A stretch of DNA of 64,000 nt from Castor canadensis (taxonomy: Eukaryota > Chordata > Mammalia > Rodentia > Castoridae), in contig NC_133399.1 of the NCBI RefSeq assembly GCF_047511655.1, forward strand, positions 5,397,333-5,461,332, written 5' to 3'. Shown here one piece after another: positions 21,656-33,592 of the stretch. The translations under genes were made by a program, and so were the position numbers. The notes under the pieces were generated by a model, which had not been told where the DNA came from, ran no database searches, and was given only the letters and a program-made list of their open reading frames with translations. How positions within the stretch are numbered: position 1 is the first letter of the stretch; the number at the start of each line of letters is the position of its first letter.

Positions 21656-22029
21656 GGGAGGTGGAAGCGTGGGGAAAGCACAGCTGGGATTGGCTGTGGC
21701 TTAGAATTTGGTCCCATTCTGAGTACTGTGTCCATAAATGACCAGAGTGACTCTACAATCACCCACTATCATGTAGAACTTGGCTGGTGATTAGGGCTGC
21801 CTGTGGCTCTGGCACCTGCCACACACCTGGGTGGTCAGTCTAAAATCTCTGGAGAGAAAACACCTCTACTGTGGTCATCAGGCCTGTAATGTCCTTGGTG
21901 AGAAAGAGAGGGTGCAGCTCACATTCCATACAACTCTGGCGAAAGAAAGCTGAGAGGAATTAAAGTAGCAGCTAACTCTATTCTACCTTTTCTTACTATT
22001 TTACATATTTTGCTACCTTGAAAAACTCT

Positions 22030-22245
22030 TAGACTCTCTTCTTTGTCTCCTCCTCCTCCTCTTCCTCCTCTTCCTCTTTCTTCTTGCAGTACTGGAGATT
22101 GAACTCATGGCCTTCACCTTGACCCATTTTGTGATGGGTTTTTTTGAGATATGGTCTCACCTTCTGGAGCTGGCTTTGAACTGTGATCCTCCTGATCTCT
22201 GCTTCCTGAGTAGCCAGGATTACAAGCATGAGCCACTGGTGCTTG
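22030..22245 (-). repeat. SINE, dimeric, reverse
   Basis: (TCC)n-rich run at 22045-22085, then the reversed B1-like half ending ggattacaagcatgagccactggtgcttggc. Confidence 0.88.
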
Positions 22246-22364
22246 GCTCCCCTATTCTTCATTTATTACTATCCTGAGCATACCTTCTGTTCAATCTTGT
22301 TTTCAATACTTTACTTATTTTTATTCTCCATTGTTTTCACTATTTCTTTCCTTCTTTTCCTTTC

Positions 22365-22440
22365 TTTTGCTACTGGTGATTGAGCCGAGGGCCCCCTGCA
22401 CATTGATCAGGTACTCTATCCCACACTACTCACAGGTCTT
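22365..22440 (-). repeat. SINE, tRNA-like half
   Basis: tgctactggtgattgagccgagggccccc. Counterpart of the element at 5985-6062. Confidence 0.6.
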
Positions 22441-22914
22441 CAGAGAAGAATTGAATCCAGCTCTTGACACAAAACGTAGTGCCTTTAGGACTCTGACAGA
22501 CAAATCTTAAAGGAAAGGGAACACATAAGTCCCCAGCTATTTCAGGGCATTCACCATGACAAGAATGGCAATAACAGAGGTGCTATCAAGTCACAGAGCT
22601 ATCTTCAAAGTGGCTAGAAAACCTCCATCATGTAATAGGGGCTTCTACAATCACCATTATAGGATTAACCACAGAGAGTAAACACCACATAGTCTGTGTT
22701 TTATACCAACCAGTCTGAATTACCAGGCGGACCAGCACAATTGAGAGACCAATAGATAAAGCATGTCCATCAGGCTCTCATACAGTATGTGCTGTGTCAA
22801 AACCCTCTAATAACAGCAAGTAGAGCTATGGAAAATTACACTATGAATTTAAACTGTAATTGAACTCAACAATGTCCAAAAAACTGATATAGAAAGGACA
22901 TCATCAAGAGAAAG

Positions 22915-23110
22915 GCCCTTCTAGTGTCTCCCACCTATATTCCTAGCCACTTGGGAGGCTGAGATCAAGAGGATTACAGTTCAAAGCGAACCCAGGCTTT
23001 GAAAATAACCAGAACAAAATGGACTGGATGCATGATTCAAGCAGTAGAGTGTGTGATTGGCAAGTGCATAAGCCCAAGGTGAAAATCTCAGTCAACCATA
23101 TTAAAAAAGA
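22915..23110 (+). repeat. SINE, dimeric
   Basis: ctagtgtctcccacctatattcctagccacttgggaggctgag left half; actggatgcatgattcaagcagtagagtg right half. Counterpart of 6495-6705. Confidence 0.8.
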
Positions 23111-23289
23111 AAACAAAACCACTTAAAATGGAAGGATCTTGTATAAAAGAAAAAGGAGTATCAGCCTCAAAAGATGTATAACTATAACAGAAACATGAAA
23201 GAAGACAATATGACACCTTATAAAGTTCTTAATTCTATAGTGACAGAAGTGGAAGAAGTGGAAGAAATGTCTCATAAAGTATTCAGAAA

Positions 23290-23385
23290 CTGGGCTGGAG
23301 GAGAGGCTGAAATGGTAAGAGTGCTTGCCTAGTAAGCATGAGGCACTGAGTTCAAACCACAGCCCTGCAAAAATAAAAAGTAAGT
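23290..23385 (+). repeat. SINE, tRNA-like half
   Basis: gggctggaggagaggctgaaatggtaagagtgcttgcc with gagttcaaaccacagcc. Confidence 0.85.
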
Positions 23386-23599
23386 AAAAAAAAAGAGAAC
23401 ATGTAAATTACTAACAACAATAATGAAAGAAATAATGTCCTTACCAATATAATGACATTAAGAAGGCCATGTGGGATGTGATGAGGAAGTCCACAATCAT
23501 ATATTTAATAACATATATAATCAACCAATTTCTAGAAAGAATCAATCCACAAAGTCACTGGAGGAGAAATAAACAACACTAATAATTATGTATTTCATA

Positions 23600-23715
23600 T
23601 ATTGAAAAGATAAGAAATATCTTCTGAAACCAGGAGATAAATCAATCTTTTCATCTTTCAGTTGCTTATCCCAGGTATTTTATTGCAGTGAAAGAAAGGT
23701 GACTAACATAAAACA
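23600..23715 (+). mobile_element. Possible MaLR LTR 3' end
   Basis: cagttgcttatcccaggtattttattgcag ... gactaacata resembles the 3' end shared by mammalian MaLR LTRs (caggtattttgttatagcaac ... ggactaa). Only this end is recognisable. Confidence 0.4.
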
Positions 23716-24099
23716 CTATTCAAGGCAGTACAATATGAATACAGAGATGAACACAGACCAGGGGAAAGGAAAGCAGTCTTCAGTGAGCCCACATGGAAAC
23801 AGAAAGCTGATTCACAATAGGGCAGACGTTGCACAGTAATAGATGAAAGGACCATCTCTTTTATACACCAGGCAGTGACAAACTGGTGTATTCTTTTTTG
23901 TAAAAATGTGCATATTTTCCTTTTCCATAGAAAATAATCAAATTATACATTAAAACTGGAAACATGAAACTGAATGCTTTGAGAAGTAGTGGTTTTCAAA
24001 TATCTTTGGAGTGCAAGAATAGAAAAAGAAAAGTCCACTACGAAGAGACAGTGACATAAGGGAGAGGCTCCAGGATAGCAGAACAGAGACAAAACAGCA

Positions 24100-24640
24100 T
24101 GAATTTGCTCCTCTGCAGGGTGGAAACAAAGCAACAGGGGAGGGACAGCTCCTGGAGTGACAGGCTGTGGGTGGGCATGGAAACTGAGCACAGAGAACAG
24201 ACCAGGGAGAAGAAGGGAAGAGAGTGGAATGCCCCAGCTCCTGGGGTCAGGCACTGTGGTGGGTATGGAAGGGGATTCTCCCCTGCAAGGTGGAAAGGGA
24301 GAGGGAAAGAGTCCCATGTGGTGCAGAGGCTGCATCTTACCCAAAAAGAGTTTAAATAAACATGTGATGAAGAGACAGCACAACAACCTGGCTTAGAGAA
24401 AACTCACAGTACCTCTCAGTAAACTCTCATGTGCTACGGCCAGCAGCCATCCTGAGAAGGGTCCTATTGTTTGGGACTAAAGTGCAGTGCATAATCACAT
24501 GGAGGGTCCCCCTGATCCCCACCCCCCACCATGCTGATTGGGCCAGTGGCAACGAGAGTTGACACGTGTACTTTGGGAGAATTCCTGTGACACAAGCATT
24601 GAGACATTTGTGCTGCTGGGAACCTGTGTAGAGAGAATGT
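24100..24640 (+). repeat. Dispersed repeat, copy 2 (unclassified)
   Basis: Paralogue of 18410-18960 (see that entry). Its start, gggagaggctccaggatagcagaac at 24059, looks like an L1-type 5' end, which is one reason to suspect L1 origin. Two internal stretches (around 24110 and 24275) resemble each other: ctgcagggtggaaac and ctgcaaggtggaaag. Confidence 0.45.
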
Positions 24641-25550
24641 AGCCCACCTAGCACCATCCTCAGTCCACTTCTACAAGGGTTTGCTGTGGCTGGCATTGGC
24701 CATTGGCCCAGCACCCACTACATAGGGTGCACATGCAGAATGCACTTCACACTCTGTCGTAACTTAGGGAGCAATTCATGCTCAGTGCAGCTCTTACACC
24801 TTCTGTGCCCAGAGGGACAAAGTCTAACATTCCAGACAGAAAATAACTCTGCTATTGGCATTGCTTTCACTTCTTCAGGTGAGGGGAGGTTCATCCTGCT
24901 GTCCATTCAAACACCTTTTGTGGAACCTGAGAGGAACTGTAACAAGGTGCAGTAGAGACCCACACCCAATCGAACACCTGGAAGAACTCAACTTCAGAAC
25001 ACAGGAGAAGTGTTCTCAAGCAAGTCCTGTAGGAGGAATGGAGTGCTCTACCACCTGAGCTGCACCCTGAGACCTGTTGTTTTAATATTGTGTTTGAGAA
25101 GGTTCCTGTGAACTTTGCCCAAGATGATTTCCAAGTTGGGATGGATCCCCTGTCTCTTCCTCACAAGTAACTGGTATTACAGACAGATACTACCAGGCCT
25201 GGTCTTGATGAAAGTTTTGACTCTTTTTCCATCAATTCCATATTTATTTATTTCCATGTCCTATTTCAAATGTTTATGGGTTTTTGAAATTATGTAATTG
25301 GAGTTTTATTCCTCTTTCTGTTCCTTTTCATATCCATCTTTTGCTCTTCATTCTTTTTAAAACATTTGTTGATTTTTATTCATTATTGATTTTATTATTG
25401 CTCTTATAAAAGAAAAACAACTACTTTTCTTTCAGTAATTGGGATTGAATCAATCTGGCCTCAGGCACACTGTGCAGGTCAGCTGAGAGGAAGTAAGTCA
25501 GTTCCAGCCACAGCCCAGCCCCATTTTAATCCAGATGGACACTTCTTCTT
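24641..25550. other. No gene recognised
   Basis: Includes short open frames on both strands around 24700-25060 with no recognisable domain and no splice or promoter context. AT-rich from 25230. Confidence 0.35.
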
Positions 25551-25554
25551 AAAT

Positions 25555-25645
25555 AAAAGGGGGTGGAGGTGTACCACAGTGGTACAGCACATTGCTTAGC
25601 ATTTGAGAAACCTAGTTTAATCTCCAGAACTAATAAAAAACATAC
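25555..25645 (+). repeat. SINE, tRNA-like half, diverged
   Basis: ggtggaggtgtaccacagtggtacagcacattgcttagc with a decayed B box, tttaatctccagaac, followed by a purine-rich tail. Confidence 0.6.
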
Positions 25646-25749
25646 AGGAAGAAAGCAAGAAAGGAACAAAGAAAGGGAGGGAACAAGGGGAGAGAATAGA
25701 AGACAAAATTTTAAAAAGTACTTACATAAGCATTTTGCCTTTTCAGACA

Positions 25750-26090
25750 GTTCACCAGAAATAGAACAGCCAATACCAGAATCTCTTGCAAGTAACAAAA
25801 CCAGTATCAATAGCACCCATAAATACCCCCAAGACCTAACAGGGGTTTCCACTCTCATTGTAGGACTTATGACATAGTATGCACCCCACAGACAGTGTTC
25901 CATACTGCACCAGCCTGGATTATCAGACAGCCTCCCCCTCTTGTAAAGCCTACAGAAAAAGGGGATCCCTCAGGCTCTCAAATAGTAAGCATTGTACCAA
26001 AACCCACTAAGCATAGGTTTGGAAGCCACAGAGAGACTCCACTACCAAGTCCAACTTCAATAAAGTTGCTCTGGAAGCAAAGATCTGGGA
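25750..26090 (+). repeat. Diverged third copy of duplicated segment
   Basis: gggatccctcaggctctcaaatagta ... gtaccaaaacccactaa lines up with 22768-22815 (tccatcaggctctcatacagta ... gtcaaaaccctctaa) and with 6345-6400. It is more divergent than the other two copies. Confidence 0.5.
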
Positions 26091-26129
26091 GGAGAGCTGT
26101 TCAAGGCAAAAAGTTCTAGAGACTCTATC

Positions 26130-26323
26130 CCAAACAATTGCTGGGCACAGTGGAACATGCCTGTCATCCCAGTACCATGGAGAAGCACAAACAGTATCTC
26201 AGTTCAGACTTCCTGGGCATAAAGTGAGACCTAATAATAACAAATGCAAGCCAAGTGCCAGTGGTTCATGCCTGTCATCCTACCTACTCAAGAGGCAGAT
26301 ATTTCTAGGCCAGATAGTAGTTA
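26130..26323 (+). repeat. SINEs; second one split by provirus
   Basis: A diverged copy (gctgggcacagtggaacatgcctgtcatccc) is followed by caagtgccagtggttcatgcctgtcatcc ... aggccagatagtag. The second stops at the LTR. Its missing right part appears after the 3' LTR at 35200-35330. Confidence 0.8.
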
Positions 26324-26585
26324 TGATGTAGCAGGGAGGAGGACCAAAAGAGAAACAGACAGGCTGTGTTCTGATAATGAGGCAGGGGGAAGGTCTCATA
26401 TCACTGGGGGAATGAAATAGCCAATGAAGTCACATGCAGCCAGATGTGGGTTGAGCATTGCTTTTTGTTTCTGTAACCTGCTTGAAAGGGTATATAAGGG
26501 GAGACCTCTTTGCTGGCACAATAAAAAGCTGCTTCCTGCTAAACTGCCTCAGTGTCCCATATCTCAGCGTGAGATTCCTACAACA
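26324..26585 (+). mobile_element. 5' LTR of class I provirus
   Basis: Starts TGATGTAGCAGGGAGG and ends ACAACA. Contains a CCAAT box (26421), a TATA box tatataagg (26491) and the polyadenylation signal aataaa (26520-26525). It is shorter than the 3' LTR (353 bp) because of at least two internal deletions, one just upstream of the promoter and one between TATA and AATAAA. It is followed directly by the primer binding site. Confidence 0.88.
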
Positions 26586-26589
26586 TTTC

Positions 26590-26607
26590 TTGGGGGATCG
26601 TCCAGCA
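26590..26607 (+). promoter_or_regulatory. Vestigial tRNA-Pro-type primer binding site
   Basis: tgggggatcgtccagcat matches the gammaretroviral tRNA-Pro primer binding site at 15 of 18 positions. It lies 4 bp after the LTR end and is followed by tttggagac, as in gammaretroviral leaders. Confidence 0.85.
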
Positions 26608-27035
26608 TTTTGGAGACTGTGATTTGTCACCTCCATTTTGCTAGAGTGCATATCCTGCACTGCCAGGAGAAGATCCCACCAGGCTTCAATGGACAGCTTG
26701 ATCCAGGGTAGGGACTCATCTTCCCAGTGAGTCAGAGTTAAGGCTTTGGATGCACAATGGAACCTGGTGAGGCACAGGAATCAACAAGGGGAGGGAAGCA
26801 CTGCTCATCAGACTGGTAAGAACCTGGGTTCAAATTCAGGCCTGCCTCAGGAGGCAGAAGGGGAGACTGAGCTCCTCCGAGAGACTGATAGTAAACACCT
26901 TTTATGGTGAAGCCATGTCTCTCAGGTTCGGGGAGCAGGGTGGAAGTACTGTGCTATATGAAAGTGTGTGAGACACCCCTAAGAGTTAGGAGGGTTGAGA
27001 ATTTACTGGGAAATAGCCACAACTGAGGTCAAGGG

Positions 27036-27135
27036 ATGGGTAACAAAAATTCAGTTCCAAAGAGGGAGACCCATAAGAGAACAGATGCATCATCCACCAT
27101 TCCACTGGATAGCCCTCTGGGTATAATTTAAAACT
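27036..27135 (+). pseudogene. ERV gag start remnant
   Basis: An ATG-GGT (Met-Gly, the myristoylation start used by gammaretroviral-type gag) begins a frame whose next residues resemble the N-terminus of ERV1 gag proteins and include an SPLG motif. It stops after about 30 codons, and sequence beyond it is AT-rich and non-coding. Only the start is recognisable. Confidence 0.5.
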
Positions 27136-28013
27136 TTTTTTCTTTTTTTGAGAGTATACTCTAGTTTTGTGTGTGTATGTATGTCGATTTGTTTAAAGAA
27201 GTGGGTAAAATTTAATTTGCTCCTGGAATTCCAGCTTATCTTATGTGTGCTTAAATTGACATTTTTTCTGGTATACTTAATTTATAAAACTTTTATGTGT
27301 GTTTATGTGTAAGCATCTTCAAAATGATTCTTAAATTGCTGTTATAAAGTTAATGTGATATTCAAGGCAACAAAAAAAAACCAGGGTGTTTGTTTTAAAG
27401 ATCTCTGTTATAAACTGCTTAAAGCTTTTTACATATGAATATATAATCTTGAAGATGGTTCTTATTGTAAAACAAGTGTAAAAATGATTACTCTGTTTTG
27501 CTGCTACTTTTAAGAAAACAGGTTTACAAATTTTTTTCAATCAGGTGTCACTAGGATGCAGGCACTTAGGGTTTAACACTGGCTTAGACCAGAGGAGAAG
27601 AAAAAAAAAGGGAGGCCACAGCTACAACAGGAATCTTAAAATTTAAGATTTTTAGTTAAAAATGACCTTAGCCTGTTTTACTCCATCATAAATTAAATCT
27701 GGGATTTAATTCTCTTTCAATATACATGAGTCTATTAACAAATTGGCTTTTTATAAATTGTTTTTATAAAAAAATAATTTTAAGATTGCTTTCTTTCCAT
27801 ACAAATATAAGGTTCTAAGTTAAAAGGTTTTATGAGTTATTTTTAACAAGTAACAAGTATATTTTTAACAAGTAAAGAGGATATGGTTTTTAAAAAATAA
27901 AAGGTTAAAAAATACTCTTAAATTAAAAAAGGATAAAGACAAGCTCCCCCAGGGGATCTGGGGGTACAGAGTACAAAGGTACAGAGTACGTTGTCATAAA
28001 AAAATGGAGCTTA
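27136..28013 (+). other. ERV interior, non-coding
   Basis: AT-rich, without open frames or retroviral motifs that I can recognise. Bounded by the gag remnant and the nested L1. Confidence 0.5.
28004..28013. repeat. L1 target-site duplication, 5' copy
   Basis: atggagctta, preceded by an A-run; repeated at 31762-31771 with the same A-run context. Confidence 0.8.
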
Positions 28014-28890
28014 CTGTATGAACAGCAAAGTGAAACAGAGAACACGATAAATAAAGAGATAAATGAATTCAAGACAAAAATAGACAATATTAAAGAGAAA
28101 CTAACTCAGGATATGGAAAACCTCAGAAAAAAGAAGGAAACAGAAATGCAAAACAAAATGGAAGGCCAATCCAGCAGAATAGAACAAGCAGAAGACAGAA
28201 TCTCAGAACTCAAAGATGAAATGGTAATTAAAGGAAAAACTGAAGAACAATTAGTTAAACAACTCAAGACCTGTGAAAAGAAAATGCAAGAACTTACTGA
28301 CTCCATCAAATGACCAAACCTGAGAATCATGGGCATTGAAGAAGGAGAAGGGGTGCAAGCAAAGGGAATGTGTAATATATTCAACAAAATAATAACAGGA
28401 AATTTCCCAAATCTAGAGAAATCTATGCCCGTACAGGTGCAAGAGGCCTCCAGAACACCAAACAGACCTGACCAAAATAGAACCACCCCACAGCATATTA
28501 TCATTAAAACAACAAGCACAGAGACTCAGGAAAGAATATTGAAGGCTGTAAGACAGAAAAAACAAATAACATACAAAGGATCACAGCAGACTTCTCAACA
28601 GAAACATTAAAATCAAGAAGAGTATGGAGTGAGATCTTCCAGGCACAGAATGAAAATAACTTCAACCCTAGGGTACTCTACCCAGGAAAACTATCATTCA
28701 AAATAGATGGAGCAATAAAAGTCTTCCATGATAAGCAGAAACTAAAACAATATATGACCACAAAGCCACCATTACAAAAGATTCTTCAAGGGATTCTGCA
28801 CACAGAAAGTGAAACCTAACATAACCATGAAAGGGTAGGCAGTAGCAAACTACAGGAAAAGAAAAAGCAAGAAAGTAGAGAGTAACACTG
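28014..28890 (+). pseudogene. L1 ORF1, partial
   Basis: Starts in the coiled coil (QSEREN) and continues through the RRM and C-terminal domain to the ORF1 end. Stops and frameshifts are present (for example TGA after the SIK codons at 28311-28313). Confidence 0.85.
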
Positions 28891-28935
28891 ATTTAGGTAC
28901 ACACAACCAAATCTTCAAACAACTAAGACAACTAA

Positions 28936-31268
28936 ATGACAGGAATCACCACATACCTATCGTTACTAACACTAAATGTTAATGGACTTAATTCCCCCAT
29001 CAAAAGGCACTGTTTCATGAACTGGATTAAAAAGGAAGACCCAAGAATTTGCTGCTTACAGGAGACCCAGCTCACTGATAGAAATAAGCATAGGCTTAGG
29101 ATGAAAGGCAGGAAGAAGATTTGCCAGGCCAATAGCCCCTGAAAACAGGCAGGAGTAGCAATACTCATCTCTGACAAAGTAGACTTCAAACCTATATTTA
29201 TCAAAGGAGATAAAGGACATTCCGTACTAATAAAAGGGGAAAAAGACCAAAAGGAAATAACAATTATCAACCTATATTCACCTAATGTCAATGCACCCAG
29301 TTTCATCAAACATACCCTGAAGGACATAAAAGCATATATTAACTCCAAAACAGTGGTTGTGGGAGATTTTAACACCCCATTATCTCAATAGATAGGTCAT
29401 ACAAACAAAAAATCAATAAAGAAATCCAATATCTAAAACATACCATAGAACATAGTACTGGAATTCCTACCCACAGCAATTAGGCAGGAAGAAGGAATAA
29501 AAGGAATACAAATAGGTAAAGAAACTGTCAAAATATCCCTATTTGCAGACGAATGATCCTATACCTTAAAGACCCAAAAAACTCTACTCAGAAGCTTCTA
29601 GACATCATCAATAGCTATAGCAAGGTAGCAGGATATAAAATCAACATAGAAAAATCATTAGCAGTTTTATACACTAATAATGAACAAATTGAAAAAAAAA
29701 TATGAAAACAATCCCATTTACAATAGCCTCAAAAAAATCAAATACCTAGGTGTAAACCTAACAAAGGACGTGAACGACCTCTACAAGGAAAACTATAAAC
29801 TTCTGAAGAAAGAGATTGAGGAAGACTATAGAAAGTGGAGAGATCTCCCATGCTCATGGATTGGTAGAATCAACATAGTAAAAATGTCTATACTCCCAAA
29901 AGTAATCTATATGTTTAATGCAATTCCTATCAAAATTTCAATCACATTCATTAAAGAGATTGAGAAATCTACCATTAAATTTATATGGAAATACAAGAGG
30001 CCACGAATAGCCAAGGCAATACTCAGTCGAAGAACGATGCTGGAGGTATCACAATACCTGACTTCAAACTATATTACAAAGCAATAACAATAAAAACAGC
30101 ATGGTACTGGCACAAAAACAGATATGAAGACCAGTGGAACAGAATAGAGGACCCAGATATGAAGCCACACAACTAGAGCCAACTTGTCTTTGACAAAGGC
30201 GCTAAAAATACATAATGGAGAAAAGACAGCCTCTTCAACAAAAACTGCTGGGAAAACTGGTTAGCAGTCTGCAAAAAACTGAAACTAGATCCATGTATAT
30301 AACCCTATACCAATATTAACTCAAAATGGATCAAGGATCTTAATATCAGACCCCAAACTCTAAAGTTGATACAGGAAAGAGTAGGAAATATTCAGGAATT
30401 AATAGGTATAGGCAAGAACTTTCTCAATGGAACCCCAGCAGCACAGCAACTAAGAGACAGCATAGATAAATGGGACTTCATAAAACTAAAAAGCTTCTGC
30501 TCATCAAAAGAAATGGCCTCTAAACTGAAGAGACCACCCACAGAGTGGGAGAAAATATTTGCCAGCTACACATCAGACAAAGGACTGATAACCAGGATAT
30601 ATAGGGAACTTAAAAAACTAAATTCTCCCAAAACTAATGAACCAATAAAGAAATGGGCAAGTGAACTAAACAGAACTTTCTCAAAAGAAGAAATTCTAAT
30701 GGCCATTAAAAAACATGAAAAAATGCTCACCATCTCTAGCAATAAAGGAAATGCAAATTAAAACCACACTAAGATTCCACCTCACCCCTGTTAGAATAGC
30801 CATCATTAGCAACACCAACAACAACAGGTGTTGGCGAGGATGTGGGGAAAAAGGAACCCTCCTACACTGCAGGTGGGACTGTAGACTAGTACAACCACTC
30901 TGGATAAAAATTTGGAGGCTACTTAAAAAGCTGGACATCGATCTACCATTTGATCCAGCAATACCACTCTTGGGGATATACCCAAAAGAATGTGACCAGG
31001 TTACTCCAGAGGGACCTGCACACCCATGTTTATTGCAGCACTATTCACAATAGCCAAGTTATGGAAACAGCCAAGATGCTCCACTACTGATGAATGGATT
31101 AAGAATATGTGGTATTTATACACAATGGAATTTTATGTAGCCATGAAGAAGAATGAAATATTATCATTCGCAGGTAAATAGATAGTTCTGGAGAACATTA
31201 TTCTGAGTGAGGTTAGCCTGGCCCAAAAGACCAAAAATCATATGTTCTCCCTCATATGTGGACAGTAG
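28936..31268 (+). pseudogene. L1 ORF2, internally deleted
   Basis: ATG at 28936 (MTGITTYLSLLTLNVNGLNS); endonuclease to about 29450. It then jumps to the RT palm region just before the FADD block, which is itself broken (tttgcagacgaatgatc). About 1.3 kb of the normal ORF2 is missing. The C-terminal part is nearly open (29680-30087, 30366-30761) and ends at TAG 31266-31268. Confidence 0.88.
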
Positions 31269-31771
31269 ATCTAAGGCAAACACAACAAGGGGATTGGACT
31301 TTGATCACATGATAAAGTGAGAGCACCCAAGGGAGGTATGAGGATAGGTAAGACACCCAAAAAACTAGCTAGCATTTGTTGCCCTCAACACAGAGAAACT
31401 AAAGCAGATACTTTAAAGCGATTGAGGCCAATAGGAGAAGGGGACCAGGAACTAGAGAAAAGGTTAGTTCGAGAAGAATTAACTTAGAAGGTAACACACA
31501 CGTACAGGAAAGCAATGCGAGTCAACTCCCTGTATAGCTATCCTTATCTCAACTAGCAAAAACCCTTGGTCCTTCCTATTATTGCTTATACTCTCTCTAC
31601 AACAAAATTAGAGATAAGGGCAAAGTAGTTTCTGTCTGGTAGTGAGGGGTTAGGAGTGGTAAGGGAGGGGGGTAAGGGAGGGGTTGGGGGCAAGGGGAGA
31701 GATTTGACTCAAACATTGTGTACATATGAATAAAAAAAAACCCTGAAGTTCACAAAAAAAGATGGAGCTTA

Positions 31772-33592
31772 TAAATGCCTCTGTAAGTGATTAAGTAGAC
31801 TAAAACCACATTAAAGGTTTTGTAAAGTCAAACTTTAGTGTACTAACATTAAACTAAGAATTAATTCTCTAAGTTCAAAACAAAGACTATCTTAAAAATA
31901 TTGTTCTTAATAACATTTACAAAAACTGCCTTAAAATGGTTGTTTTGTCAAGATAACTGTCAGAAATTGTGATGCTACAGGTTAATCCACAAATTTATCA
32001 AAACAACAAGATTTTATTAAACCACAGAGAAGCAGGAAACGGCTGAGCACAGGGAGTATTGCTGCACTGATATGAGTGTTGAGGTACATTTACTTATGTG
32101 AAGCAAAGAAAAAAAACTCAAAAAGGAGCACTACACTGAAGGTAAAGACCTCTAGTTTTTATTGGCATCAACAGAGTGGAGATGTTAGTCCTACTCCTTC
32201 CACATGGCAAGCGGAGGAAATTCTTGGCCTGGGATGGCCAGATTGGGCCTGTTATTTTGGGTGGGGGGGCTCCATTGACTACAGGTTGATGGGATCTTGC
32301 TGTATGTCATGAGTCATATGTTAATGTCAACAATATGGGATGTGATCCCTTATCAACATCTGAGCCATGATTCTTGGCCATTAGGTTTCCTAACTCCACA
32401 CTTAGTCCCCATAAATATTTACCTGTGTTCTCTGATGATTTTTTTGGCAGGTTTTAAGAACTAAGGTAACTGAGTCACGCTCATTTAAGAGTTGGTTTAT
32501 GTTGGGGTTAACAATGAGGACAGCCATGATAGGACATGGCTTATTAGAAACTCCTCATCCAACCCCAAAGACTGACAATTATAACCTTTATCTCCCCAGA
32601 TGGATGCCAAGGACAGTTGGGCAGACAGTGACCTAACTACAACTATCTTTCTTGGTTGACCAGCAACAATATGCCTTAGTGACCTTCCTAGTACTTTTCC
32701 ACTAGCCCCCTATATCTATCCCAAGCCTGTGTATGGCAATGGGCTCTAGCTTTCTTGCTGGGGTCCCACTCCACAGGGATCCTGCCTAATCAACAAACCC
32801 TGTACTGGTGTTTGAGTCATGTCTCTGCCTCTTCCATGCCTCTTATTTTATAACAGTTTATGCAAAAATTTCTAGATGACTTCATGATTAAACAACTGTT
32901 CTCTTGGGTGATTTTAATACAGTCAGTATACTACATGTGTCTGTGACTGGGCTATTTGTGTTTACTAAAACTTTTCTTCCCTCCTACAACTGGTAAAAAA
33001 TCTAAGGTTTTACTTCAAGAACAACAACTAAAGTAATATGTATAAATAGCCTCTATAGAGATATGATACTATTGTTGATTCCTTATACAAAATATATTTA
33101 TGTTTTTCAAGTACATTAAGACTTCTAAAATACAACATTTAGATAAACATGATAACAAAAAGTTAGTGGTACTGAAATACTGTTCTATTAGTTGCTAAAT
33201 TGTCCATCAAAATTTTAACCATGGCTCTTTTAAGTTTTTATCATTACAGTTCTGATCCTTCTGGGACATTTACAATCAAGTCCCTAAAAAATGACTCTAA
33301 TAAGTGCTTATGTGTCAACCAGGTTAGCTTTTTAGACATGTGCTTTTGTTGGATTTTGTTTTGTATTGTCCTTGTCTAAAAGCCCATTGCCTAAGGGCCA
33401 CTCCTTCTAAGCCTCTTTGTTGCTTAAATTTGGCCAAAAGGGTCTAGTTGGTACTAACTCCCACCTGATCTGCTCACTATTCTCCGTACCCCCCCACCCC
33501 CAAAAGTGGGACCAAAACCAAACAAACAAAGTCCAGGAAAGAGCAAATCACCACAATGAAGAAAGAAAATGACCAATCAAGAAAGATCTTTA
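31772..33592 (+). other. ERV interior, unrecognised
   Basis: No protein motif of pol or env could be recognised. Short open frames only. Thymine-rich patches and a run of G at 32262-32268. Confidence 0.4.

Larger units (their letters stand above)
21570..23400 (+). repeat. Duplicated segment, copy 2, part 3
   Basis: Collinear with 4540-6900 of copy 1: ttggctgtggctt, ggtcagtctaaaatctctggag, agctatttcagggcattcaccatg, ccaacactgatatagaa-type words and gacaccttataaagttctta all recur. It lacks the L1 that splits copy 1 at 4813. Confidence 0.75.
28014..31761 (+). mobile_element. 5'-truncated L1 nested in provirus
   Basis: Starts inside ORF1 and runs to the 3' UTR polypurine region (31640-31700) and gaataaaaaaaaa. 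After this first A-run come 13 extra bases (ccctgaagttcac) and a second A-run before the target-site duplication, as expected for a short 3' transduction. An internal deletion at about 29455 joins the endonuclease region directly to the RT palm region. Confidence 0.92.
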
